18,841 bases of DNA from Chloroflexota bacterium (GTDB lineage: Bacteria > Chloroflexota > Dehalococcoidia > DSTF01 > RBG-16-68-14): the NCBI GenBank assembly GCA_022563135.1, contig JADFNZ010000015.1, positions 1 through 18,841 of the forward strand. Reading direction: 5' to 3'. The position numbers were made by a program, and so were the translations under genes. How positions within the stretch are numbered: position 1 is the stretch's first letter; every line of letters starts with the position of its first letter. The notes under the pieces are model-generated. The model did no database searches and was not told where the DNA came from. It saw nothing but the letters and a program-made list of their open reading frames with translations. Below, in pieces: positions 7,531 through 13,855 of the stretch.

Positions 7531-8700
7531 CTACGCCACGGCCCCGCGGTCTCGCAGCGCGCTGATCTGTTCTGCGTCGAAACCGAGCGACGCGAGCACC
7601 TCGTCCGTATGCTGGCCCGGCGCTGGGGCCGGCGCCCGTACGGCGCCCGGCGTGTCCGAGAGCTTCGTGGCGATGCCCACCTGCTTCACCTTCCCAACCG
7701 TCGGGTGTTCGACCTCGACGACCATGTCGCGCGCCAGGTTGTGCGGATCGTTCAGCGCCTCGCCGAGGGAGTAGACCGGCGCCGCGCAGATGTCGGTCTG
7801 CTTGAGGATCTCGAACCACTCGTCCCGCGTCTTCGTCTTGAACTGCTGGCGGAAATGGGCGAAAATCTCGTCACGCTTCTCCGCATCGTACTGATGGGCG
7901 ATGAACTCCTCCCGGCCCATGGCGCGACAGAGGTTGGCCCAGAAGTGGGGCTCCAGACTGCCCAGGCTGATCCAGCCGCCGTCGCCGCACTGGTAGACGT
8001 TGTAGTGAGGCACGCTGCCGTTGAGCACCGTCGCTCCCGCCTGGGGCGCCCGGCCGGTCGCGTAGTAGCCGCTCACGGCGCTGGCAAGAAGATAGAGCAC
8101 GCCATCAGACATTGCGATGTCCACGAACTGGCCGCGGCCGGTGCGCTCTCGCGCATGGAGCGCGGCGAGGATGCCGTAGGCGGCGTGCAGGCCGCCGGCG
8201 GCGAAGTCGGCGATTACGTTCATCGGGATCGCCGGCGGCTGATCGGGCCAGCCGATCATCCCCAGAGCGCCGCCGATAGAGATGTAGTTGATATCGTGGC
8301 CCACCATGCCGGCGTAAGGGCCCGTCTGGCCATATCCAGAGAGCGAGCAGAAGACGAGGCGGGGGTTCTTCTCGCGCAGCGTCTCGTAGTCGACCTTGAG
8401 CCGCTGAACGACGCCCGGCCGGAAGCCTTCGAGCACGACGTCGGCGGATTCGACCAGCGTGTAGAAGACCGCGCGCGCGTCGTCATCCCGCAGGTTCAGG
8501 ATCATGCTGCGCTTGTTGCGACCCAGCGCGTTGTACGCCTCCACGCCGCGGCCAAGGTTCGGGCCCTGGCCGGCCTTGCTATCGGGCGGAGGCTCAATCA
8601 CCAGCACGTCCGCACCGAGGTCCGCGAGCAGCATCGAGCAGAACGGGCCAGGGGCCAAGCGCGAGAGATCGAGGATTCGCACGTCGTCCAGCGGCATCAT
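7531..8700 (-). CDS. Class III CoA-transferase family (CaiB/BaiF), alpha-methylacyl-CoA racemase-like
   Basis: A 389-residue member of the CaiB/BaiF/AMACR fold. The N terminus LDDVRILDLSRLAPGPF and the Rossmann-like LADLGADVLVIEPP are typical. GHDINYISIGGALG carries His135 and NVIADFAAGG carries Asp165, the His/Asp pair that in alpha-methylacyl-CoA racemases abstracts and returns the alpha proton. The Asp is also the acyl-carrying residue of the transferases. The His in a GHDINY context favours the racemase branch, or a bile-acid/isoprenoid-CoA transferase close to it. Tandem ATGs occur at 8700 and 8697; an AGGAGG lies 11 bases upstream and is partly buried in a hairpin. It is downstream of two ferredoxin genes on the same strand with an 83-base gap, so probably the last gene of that operon. 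Confidence 0.92.
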   Translation of the reverse strand: MMPLDDVRILDLSRLAPGPFCSMLLADLGADVLVIEPPPDSKAGQGPNLGRGVEAYNALGRNKRSMILNLRDDDARAVFYTLVESADVVLEGFRPGVVQRLKVDYETLREKNPRLVFCSLSGYGQTGPYAGMVGHDINYISIGGALGMIGWPDQPPAIPMNVIADFAAGGLHAAYGILAALHARERTGRGQFVDIAMSDGVLYLLASAVSGYYATGRAPQAGATVLNGSVPHYNVYQCGDGGWISLGSLEPHFWANLCRAMGREEFIAHQYDAEKRDEIFAHFRQQFKTKTRDEWFEILKQTDICAAPVYSLGEALNDPHNLARDMVVEVEHPTVGKVKQVGIATKLSDTPGAVRAPAPAPGQHTDEVLASLGFDAEQISALRDRGAVA

Positions 8701-8713
8701 TGGGTCACGTTCC

Positions 8714-8730
8714 TCCTTCGCAACGAAGGA
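8714..8730 (-). promoter_or_regulatory. Hairpin over the CoA-transferase Shine-Dalgarno
   Basis: TCCTTCG and CGAAGGA form a perfect 7-bp inverted repeat with a three-base loop. Read on the minus strand, the 3' arm CGAAGGA contains most of the AAGGAGG ribosome-binding site for the start at 8700, so the folded RNA would hide it. Possible translational control within the ferredoxin/CoA-transferase operon. Confidence 0.5.
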
Positions 8731-8783
8731 CAGCTATCGCGCCGGCCACACCGAACGTCACGAATCGGCCGAGCGGTCACCCG

Positions 8784-9074
8784 CTAGTCCCGCTCGGTAC
8801 GGGTGCGGAAGACCTTGCGCTCCTCGTCTGTCCGGTCTTTGAAGAAGTCCTTGTTTACTTCGGTGAAGCGCTTCCATTGCTCAGGCACGTCTTCCTCGTA
8901 GAAGATCGCGTCGACCGGACAGACCGCCACGCACGCCTCGCAGTCGATGCAGACCTGCGGATCGATGTAGAACTGATCCGCTTCGTCAGTTGTGTGGATG
9001 CAGTCGACAGGGCAGACATCAACGCAGGTCCCGTCTTTCACGCCGATGCATGGTTCCGTAATGACGTACGTCAT
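8784..9074 (-). CDS. fdxA: Seven-iron ferredoxin (3Fe-4S plus 4Fe-4S)
   Basis: A 96-residue cytosolic electron carrier. The Cys pattern is C9-x7-C17-x3-C21-P-x2-C25, then C42-x2-C45-x2-C48-x3-C52-P. By the Azotobacter FdI scheme, C9, C17 and C52 should hold the 3Fe-4S cluster and C21, C42, C45 and C48 the 4Fe-4S cluster, with C25 free. The segment CIGVKDGTC and the tail FYEEDVPEQWKRFTEVNKDFF resemble the actinobacterial and Chloroflexota FdxA type. The ATG at 9074 overlaps the stop of the 2Fe-2S ferredoxin (ATGA) and has its own AAGGAG eight bases upstream, so the two are co-translated. A 5-bp hairpin (8772-8785) follows the stop. Its redox partner is unknown; a reductase or P450 is typical but none is in the window. 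Confidence 0.95.
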   Translation of the reverse strand: MTYVITEPCIGVKDGTCVDVCPVDCIHTTDEADQFYIDPQVCIDCEACVAVCPVDAIFYEEDVPEQWKRFTEVNKDFFKDRTDEERKVFRTRTERD

Positions 9075-9436
9075 GTCTGCTGCTCCTTCGGCTCGGCGAA
9101 CCTGACCGGAGGCGCATCAGCGCTCAATGGCGGACGGACGCCCAGCTTCTCTACCGTGACGTCTCCTCCCTGAACGATGGCCTGGCAGGCGAGCCGGAGC
9201 GGACGATCGAGAGCACGAGGCCCACGCTCCTCCAGCAGCACGCGCTCTTCGGAACGGCCCCGCGGCGAGAGGTGCTCCATGCCCTCGAGCACGAGGCAGG
9301 CGCAGCTGGTGCAGCGCCCCTCACCGCCGCAGGTCGTGGGCCAGTAGTAACCCAACGCCTGAGCGGCGCCCATCACCGTGGCACCTTCAGGCGCTTCCAC
9401 CTCGACATCCAGCGGACGGATCGTGAGCTTGACCAT
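9071..9436 (-). CDS. 2Fe-2S ferredoxin
   Basis: A 121-residue plant-type/adrenodoxin-fold ferredoxin. Cluster ligands are C36-x5-C42-x2-C45 (TTCGGEGRCTSCAC) and C84 (RLACQ); an extra C47 is probably not a ligand. After the fold comes a short Pro-rich tail (RPPLSADAPPVRF). I chose ATG 9436 because homology-like sequence begins there (MVKLTIRP). An upstream GTG at 9463 would add nine residues. The Shine-Dalgarno is poor (GAGGG, 14 bases away). First gene of a leftward operon with the seven-iron ferredoxin (4-base overlap) and probably the CoA-transferase-family gene, transcribed from the extended -10 at 9480-9488. Two different ferredoxins side by side suggest a relay or alternative donors to one oxidoreductase. 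Confidence 0.93.
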   Translation of the reverse strand: MVKLTIRPLDVEVEAPEGATVMGAAQALGYYWPTTCGGEGRCTSCACLVLEGMEHLSPRGRSEERVLLEERGPRALDRPLRLACQAIVQGGDVTVEKLGVRPPLSADAPPVRFAEPKEQQT

Positions 9437-9479
9437 ACAACAAAACGACGCCCTCACGGGCACCCAGCGGGCAAGCTTG

Positions 9480-9488
9480 AGTGTAGCA
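9480..9488 (-). promoter_or_regulatory. Extended -10 promoter of the ferredoxin operon
   Basis: On the minus strand TGCTACACT, the same nonamer as at 5314-5322. Predicted start near 9473 gives a leader of about 37 bases to the ATG at 9436. If correct, the upstream GTG (9463) would still be inside the transcript, so the promoter does not settle the start. Confidence 0.45.
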
Positions 9489-9558
9489 CAGTTTTTCTGC
9501 GCGGAGACAGCGCGCCGGCAGCCCGAAGCATGGGAAACCTGGGTAGATCGGGTGGCGG

Positions 9559-9587
9559 TTGTCCTCAGCCGCCCTGTCTGCTAACGT
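9559..9587 (+). promoter_or_regulatory. Promoter of the 5S rRNA gene
   Basis: TTGTCC (9559-9564), 17-base spacer, TAACGT (9582-9587). Its predicted start, seven bases after the -10, falls exactly at 9594, the 5' end of the 5S helix I defined independently by base pairing. The -35 resembles TTGCCC of the EF-G-2 promoter. Confidence 0.5.
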
Positions 9588-9593
9588 ATGAAT

Positions 9594-9713
9594 ACCTCGG
9601 TGACTAGAGCGAGGCGGACCCACCCGTTCCCATCCCGAACACGGTAGTGAAACGCCTCAGCGCCGACGATACTCGAGGGGCAACTCTCCGGGAAAATAGG
9701 CCGTTGCCGGGGT
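9594..9713 (+). rRNA. rrf: 5S ribosomal RNA, isolated gene
   Basis: A 120-base RNA with the 5S signature CCCGTTCCCATCCCGAACAC in loop B/helix III and a typical 3' half (AAAATAGGCCGTTGCC). Helix I closes the ends: ACCTCGGT (9594-9601) pairs with GCCGGGGT (9706-9713), including one T-G wobble. No 23S or 16S sequence lies within several kilobases upstream; the flanks are a ferredoxin operon and a capA-like gene. So this is a free-standing 5S gene, apparently with its own promoter. Some Chloroflexota and Thermus-Deinococcus genomes have split rRNA operons, so this is unusual but not unique. Confidence 0.95.
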
Positions 9714-9730
9714 GCTCTCTTCTCTCAGTC

Positions 9731-9756
9731 GAGGACGGTTCTCCTCTTCATCTCGT
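9731..9756 (+). terminator. Possible weak terminator after 5S rRNA
   Basis: GAGGA (9731-9735), six-base loop, TCCTC (9742-9746), then TTCATCTCGTT. The stem is short and the T-tract broken. It is the only stem-loop plus T-rich stretch close after the 5S gene. Confidence 0.25.
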
Positions 9757-9880
9757 TGGGCGTAGCTCAGCCTCCCTAACGACAGCGCTCAGCGGGCTCT
9801 AATGAAACGGCGGGGACGACTCTCATGTGTGGCGGGGTTCTACCGAATCAGCTTCGGCGCTCGTCGCCGATCATGGACCC

Positions 9881-11173
9881 ATGAAGGCGCGAACGCTCGC
9901 GATCCTCGTGCTGGCGCTCGTCGCAGTGCTGGCCGGGATGCAGTCTCGCCGGCGTGCAGCGCCCCCAGAGGTGCAAGCTCTGCCTCGGCGACCGGCGCGC
10001 GGCTTGCCGCGGCGGCCGGCGCGCGGCCTGCTGCGGAAGTCGCTGAGGGCGACGGCCGGGATCACTGTCGTGCTCGCCGTTGCGTTCACGGCCTTCGTGA
10101 GCTGGCAGATCGCGGCGGCGCGGCCGTCGAGTGCCATCCTCCCTTCCGACGACACCCGAGCCAGCGTCGCGCTGGTCGCTAGCGCGCCAGGCAGCAACGC
10201 CGCCCCTGGGCCAGAGACGATCGATCCCCCGACGTCACTAGCGGGCGCGAACGACGGGGCGGAGCCGCAGGAATGGCGGCTGCTCGCAGGCGGCGACGTG
10301 CTGCTCGACCAGAGCGAGGCGACCGGCTTCGATCCGTTCGCCGGCCTGGTGCCCGCGCTGGGGAGCGGCGACCTCGTGGCCGTCAACCTTGAGATGGTGA
10401 TCGCGCGCTCCGGCACCCCGGAGCCGAAGTCGTTCGTGTTTCGCGTGCCGCCATCAGCCGCCCAGACCCTGGCGGCCGCCGGCATCGATGTCGGCAACCT
10501 CGGCAACAACCACGCGCTGGACTACGGGCCGGACGCGCTGTTGGAGAGCATCGGCCACCTCCGGCGCGCCGGCGTAAGCCCGGTTGGTGGCGGCGCGAAC
10601 GTCGAAGAGGCGTATGCGCCGGCCTCCTTTTCGGTCGGAGGCGTCGCGGTGGCGGTGATCGGCGCGAGCCGCGTCTTTCCTCGCGCCTACTGGGCGGCCG
10701 ATGAAGGCCCCGGCCTCGCCTCCGCGTACGCGGAAGGCCGCCTGCTCGACGCGGTGCGAGCGGCCAGGCGATCGCACGATGTCGTGATCGTGATGGTGCA
10801 CTGGGGCTTCGAGCGCCAGGCCTGCCCGACGCGCGATCAGGTGCGCCTGGGCGCGGCGCTGCTTGAGGCCGGCGCATCGGTCGTCCTCGGATCGCACCCG
10901 CACGTCCTCCAGCCTATCGTGCAGCAGCCGCGCGGGCTCATCGCCTTCTCGCTGGGCAACTTCGTCTGGGCGCCGAGGCAGAGCCCCGAAGGGGACACGG
11001 GCGTGCTCGAAGTCCGCTTCCGCGGCGCGGAGCTCACAGGCTACAGCTTTCACCCTCACGTCCTGAACGAGCAGGGTGCGCCGGTCCCGGCCGGGCCGCA
11101 TCGCGCGGCGGGTATCGCGGCGGCCGTTGGCACCATGTGCGTGTCGGGCGGGGTCGCCGCGTCGACGGGCTAG
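9881..11173 (+). CDS. CapA/PgsA-family metallophosphatase-like membrane protein
   Basis: A 430-residue protein. Residues 5-20 and 60-80 are hydrophobic and likely membrane-spanning, separated by a basic linker holding a tandem LPRRPARG repeat (34-49). The region 85-130 is an Ala/Ser/Pro-rich spacer. The extracytoplasmic PGA_cap domain (about 131-395) shows LLAGGDVLLD (D139), NLE (169-171), GNLGNNHALDYG (N210, H211), VMVHWGFE (H307), GSHPHVLQP (H339, H341) and FSLGNFVW (357-362). These are the metal-binding motifs of the CapA/PgsA branch of calcineurin-like phosphoesterases, linked to poly-gamma-glutamate capsule synthesis and other surface polymers. No pgsB/pgsC (capB/C) neighbours are present, so a capsule role is not shown here. 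ATG 9881 is chosen because it precedes the first hydrophobic segment; an upstream in-frame GTG at 9827 would add 18 residues. Convergent with the MFS gene, 21 bases apart. Confidence 0.9.
   Translation: MKARTLAILVLALVAVLAGMQSRRRAAPPEVQALPRRPARGLPRRPARGLLRKSLRATAGITVVLAVAFTAFVSWQIAAARPSSAILPSDDTRASVALVASAPGSNAAPGPETIDPPTSLAGANDGAEPQEWRLLAGGDVLLDQSEATGFDPFAGLVPALGSGDLVAVNLEMVIARSGTPEPKSFVFRVPPSAAQTLAAAGIDVGNLGNNHALDYGPDALLESIGHLRRAGVSPVGGGANVEEAYAPASFSVGGVAVAVIGASRVFPRAYWAADEGPGLASAYAEGRLLDAVRAARRSHDVVIVMVHWGFERQACPTRDQVRLGAALLEAGASVVLGSHPHVLQPIVQQPRGLIAFSLGNFVWAPRQSPEGDTGVLEVRFRGAELTGYSFHPHVLNEQGAPVPAGPHRAAGIAAAVGTMCVSGGVAASTG
9980..10027 (+). repeat. 24-bp in-frame tandem repeat encoding LPRRPARG twice
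   Basis: Two 24-base copies (9980-10003 and 10004-10027), differing at only a few third positions and one first position, encode LPRRPARG LPRRPARG in the cytosolic linker of the CapA-like protein. Confidence 0.85.
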
Positions 11174-11194
11174 CCGCGCGCTCTTCAGCGGACC

Positions 11195-12460
11195 TTACGT
11201 GGGCGCCGCCGGCTCGCGCGCCCGCCGCCCCACGGTCTCGCGGGCGAACAGTGCGAAGAGGAGCGCGCTGCCTGCTACCAGCGCGGCGTTGAACGCCAGC
11301 GCCCAGCCGAAGCCGTCCGTCGCGTCCACGATCCAGCCCAGCAGCAGGGGTCCCAGAACGAAGCCGATGTCCGAGTAGGTGCGGTAGAGCCCCATGCCGA
11401 CCCCGCGCGCGCCCTCCGGGATGACGTCCGCAGCGTAGGCCGCCGGCGCTGGCCCGGCCAGCCCGGTACCGATCCCGAGCATGACGGCGGCGGCCAGGAA
11501 GAACAGCAAGCTGCTGGTCAGCGCGAACAGGATCAACGCGCTGGCCGACACGATCGCGCTGGGGACGATCACGCGCTTGCGTCCGAAACGGTCCGCCCAG
11601 GCGCCGGATGGGCCGATCATCGCCAGGTTGAGCACGGCCATCATAGCGAAGATAGCGCCGAGCGAGCCGGGGGAGAGGCCGAGACTCTCCTCGCCGAAGA
11701 GCGCCAGGACGGTCTGGCGTGAGCCCGTTCGCGTGAAGAAGATGCTGAACGTAAACAGGCTCACCAGGGCGAAGCTCGTGTTAGTCAGGAGCGCGCGAAA
11801 CGGCACGCCGGCGCGCTGCACGACGATTCCCCCGGCCGTCCCGTTCTCGCGCGCGAACGCAGCGGGGTTCGTCTCCGGCAGCGCGCGCCATGCCCAGACG
11901 GAGCAGGCGGCGGCCAGCGCTCCAACAACGATGAACGGCGCTCGCAGGTTGAAGAGCTCCGCGGTGAGTCCTCCCAGCGCAGGGCCGATGCTGACACCGA
12001 GCAGCAGGCTACCCTGAAAAAGGCCCAGCATACGCGCTCTGTTCTGCGGCGTAGAGATGTCGGTCACGAGGATGATGGCGCCGGTCATGAACATCGCCGA
12101 GCCGGCGCCGGCCACGAATCGAAACGCCAGCAACTGCCAGATGTCGACGGCCGACGCCGAGAGAAACGAGCCGAACGCCACGATCACCGGGCCGCCGACG
12201 AGGAGCAGCCTGCGGCCGTACCGATCGGAGAGGAAGCCGGCGGGCAGGTTCAGCAGCATGCGCGCCAGCCCAAAGACGCTGATGGTCGCGCCCACCAGCG
12301 TCGCGCTCACGCCAAAGTCCTTCGCGTAGAGGGGCAGCACTGGAGAGATGACGCCCTGCCCAAGCATGATCAGGCCGGTCGCCACGCAAACGCCAAGCAG
12401 CGCTGAGTTGTCCCGCAGCGGCTCGATCACCTGGAGGCGCAGGGTGGTCAGGAGCGCCAT
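11195..12460 (-). CDS. MFS transporter, DHA1/TetA-like exporter
   Basis: A 421-residue, 12-helix permease. Motif A is GFLSDRYGRRLLLV (loop 2-3) and the helix-5 antiporter motif C is GSLLLGVSIGPALGG, which marks proton-coupled drug exporters of the TetA/DHA1 kind. A second motif-A-like turn, GAWADRFGRKRV, opens the C-terminal half. I start it at ATG 12460. The open frame extends to a GTG at 12472, but that codon lies within an extended -10 box (12471-12479), so transcripts from that promoter would begin about 4 bases before the ATG. No Shine-Dalgarno is present, so leaderless translation is plausible. Last gene of the leftward PadR-HAAS-MFS block, 39 bases after the HAAS-type gene; the regulator may control this pump. 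Substrate unknown. Confidence 0.92.
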   Translation of the reverse strand: MALLTTLRLQVIEPLRDNSALLGVCVATGLIMLGQGVISPVLPLYAKDFGVSATLVGATISVFGLARMLLNLPAGFLSDRYGRRLLLVGGPVIVAFGSFLSASAVDIWQLLAFRFVAGAGSAMFMTGAIILVTDISTPQNRARMLGLFQGSLLLGVSIGPALGGLTAELFNLRAPFIVVGALAAACSVWAWRALPETNPAAFARENGTAGGIVVQRAGVPFRALLTNTSFALVSLFTFSIFFTRTGSRQTVLALFGEESLGLSPGSLGAIFAMMAVLNLAMIGPSGAWADRFGRKRVIVPSAIVSASALILFALTSSLLFFLAAAVMLGIGTGLAGPAPAAYAADVIPEGARGVGMGLYRTYSDIGFVLGPLLLGWIVDATDGFGWALAFNAALVAGSALLFALFARETVGRRAREPAAPT

Positions 12461-12470
12461 CTTCGCGCCC

Positions 12471-12479
12471 ACTATACCA
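12471..12479 (-). promoter_or_regulatory. Extended -10 promoter upstream of the MFS exporter
   Basis: On the minus strand TGGTATAGT, a strong TGn-TATAGT extended -10, in the 39-base gap between the HAAS-type gene and the exporter. Predicted start is near 12464, 4 bases from the ATG at 12460. It would give an internal, near-leaderless transcript of the exporter. No -35 match. Confidence 0.45.
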
Positions 12480-12499
12480 CCAGCCCGCAGGCGCGAGGA

Positions 12500-13450
12500 C
12501 TACTCGCCGGGGACGAAAGGTCCGATGCTTCGCGCCGCCAGCGCTTCAAGGACGGCCGGGCTGAGCAGGAAGCCGAAGACGAGGAGCGCCCGTCCAGTCA
12601 GCGCCGTCAGCGACGCGTTCGAGCCGGACATCGTGGAGACGAGCACCAGCAGGACGAGCGCCGTTGCGACCAGGGTCGCCACCCGCAACGGGCGCGCGCG
12701 CACCCGCACGAACGCGGCGACGGCCCCAGCCATCGCGAGGAACGTCGCCGCAAGCGCTGCGTCGGCGCCTGCCACGGCGCTGCCCGCCTCGAGCGAACCG
12801 CCGCCGGCATGCAGTGCGGCCAGCCAGACGATCACGGGCACGGACGGCGACAGCATCAGCGATGCGTCGAGCCAGTCGCGCCTCGATGCGACGCGGATGC
12901 ACGAGGCGAGGATAGCGAGCGCCAACGGCACATAGAGCGCCGCGCCGGCGAACCCCATCAGCGCGACGTAGTCGAAGCCGCCGTCGCTCGCCCGCTCCAG
13001 CAGGACGAACGCGAAGTAGCCGCCGAACGAGAGGAGCGTGAGCGCCAGGCCCGCCCAGGCATAAAACCAGGGCGGCCGTCCCTGCCAGAGACCGTAGAGC
13101 GTCACCGAGACGATGAGCGCGGCGACGGCGGTGACGGCAACGGGCTGACTCCAGAGATGGGTCGCGTACAGAACGCCGACGAGCAGGAACGCCGCGGCCG
13201 CCATTGCGGCGTCATGCCACGTCCCAGCAAGATGCGCATCCTGATACCGGCGCGCCAGCACGCGCGGCCTGTCTAACCGGCGGAGGATCACCCGAAGCGC
13301 CTCGTCCTCGCTGAGGCCGGCGTTCTGGAGCTCCTCGACGCGGTCCTCGACGTGCGTCCGCAGTTCGCGCACGACCTCATCCTCCACCTTATCCTCAAGG
13401 TGGAGAGCGGCCTGTAACCGTTCGAAGTATCTCTGGAACTCAGCGGACAC
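12500..13450 (-). CDS. HAAS-type membrane protein paired with PadR regulator
   Basis: A 316-residue protein. Residues 1-70 form a charged helical domain (RYFERLQAALHLEDKVEDE ... EDRVEELQNAGLSEDEALR ... LDRPRVLARRY) that resembles the HAAS/DUF1700 signalling domain typically encoded beside PadR regulators. The remainder has about eight hydrophobic segments with short loops and no catalytic motif that I recognise. The start is a GTG at 13450, which gives the natural domain N terminus. The Shine-Dalgarno is poor, and the gene starts 32 bases after the padR stop, so translation may depend on the upstream gene. In such pairs the membrane protein is thought to relay or sequester the regulator; here that is inference from context. 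No metal or ligand site is apparent. Confidence 0.8.
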   Translation of the reverse strand: MSAEFQRYFERLQAALHLEDKVEDEVVRELRTHVEDRVEELQNAGLSEDEALRVILRRLDRPRVLARRYQDAHLAGTWHDAAMAAAAFLLVGVLYATHLWSQPVAVTAVAALIVSVTLYGLWQGRPPWFYAWAGLALTLLSFGGYFAFVLLERASDGGFDYVALMGFAGAALYVPLALAILASCIRVASRRDWLDASLMLSPSVPVIVWLAALHAGGGSLEAGSAVAGADAALAATFLAMAGAVAAFVRVRARPLRVATLVATALVLLVLVSTMSGSNASLTALTGRALLVFGFLLSPAVLEALAARSIGPFVPGE

Positions 13451-13482
13451 GGCAGCGGAGTCTACCGGGGCGCTCCACGAAC

Positions 13483-13812
13483 CTACGTGGGCCGGACGAT
13501 CATGTCGACGGCCGAGGAGAAGCGCGCCCAGGCGTTCGTCTGCTCCTCCAGGCGGCCCTCACCATCCTGGGTCAGCGAATAGTAGCGGCGCTCCTGGCCG
13601 TTCGGGAGCTTCGACCAGCGGCCCGTCACCTGGCCGGCGCTCTCCAGCCGGTGCAGCACCGGATAGAGCGTGCCCTCGCCGAGGCGGAAGAAGCCGGCGC
13701 TTCGGCTCTCCAGCTCTCGAATAATCTGATAGCCGTACATCGGCTCTCGCTGAAGAAGCGAGAGGATCAGGATCTCTGTGTTGCCCTTCAAAAGTTGGGC
13801 GAGATTGCGCAT
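13483..13812 (-). CDS. PadR-family transcriptional regulator
   Basis: A 109-residue winged-helix regulator of the short PadR-like type. The core is LLKGNTEILILSLLQREPMYGYQI (helix 1-2), the recognition region EGTLYPVLHRLESAGQV (45-62) and the wing RRYYSLTQDG (75-84), followed by a short dimerisation helix. It binds DNA as a dimer and typically represses its own and neighbouring efflux genes until a ligand binds. ATG 13812 is chosen because the family N terminus (MRNLAQLLKG) begins there; the longer open frame to 13959 crosses the flavoprotein gene. GAGG lies six bases upstream. A perfect 8-bp inverted repeat (13811-13837) covers the start codon and ribosome-binding site, a good autoregulatory operator candidate. 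Followed by the HAAS-type and MFS genes. Confidence 0.93.
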   Translation of the reverse strand: MRNLAQLLKGNTEILILSLLQREPMYGYQIIRELESRSAGFFRLGEGTLYPVLHRLESAGQVTGRWSKLPNGQERRYYSLTQDGEGRLEEQTNAWARFSSAVDMIVRPT

Positions 13813-13837
13813 ACCCTGCCTCGCGTGGCCAGGGTAT
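13811..13837. promoter_or_regulatory. Inverted repeat, candidate PadR operator
   Basis: ATACCCTG (13811-13818) and CAGGGTAT (13830-13837) are perfect 8-bp arms around an 11-base centre. It covers the padR start codon and Shine-Dalgarno and lies in the 43-base gap after the flavoprotein gene. Arm spacing (19-base centre-to-centre, nearly two helical turns) suits a dimeric winged-helix protein. The same arms in RNA would also form a hairpin over the start. Confidence 0.6.
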
Positions 13838-13855
13838 CGCCGAGGCGGCCGGCTG

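Noticed and set aside
7609..8787. Plus-strand 392-residue open frame opposite the CoA-transferase family gene
   Set aside because: Antisense shadow; the minus-strand frame has the CaiB/AMACR motifs and a Shine-Dalgarno.
9757..9830. tRNA-like start GGGCGTAGCTCAG about 45 bases after the 5S rRNA
   Set aside because: No matching 3' acceptor strand and no TTCGAATC-type T arm at the right distance; the D-arm does not close properly. At most a decayed fragment.
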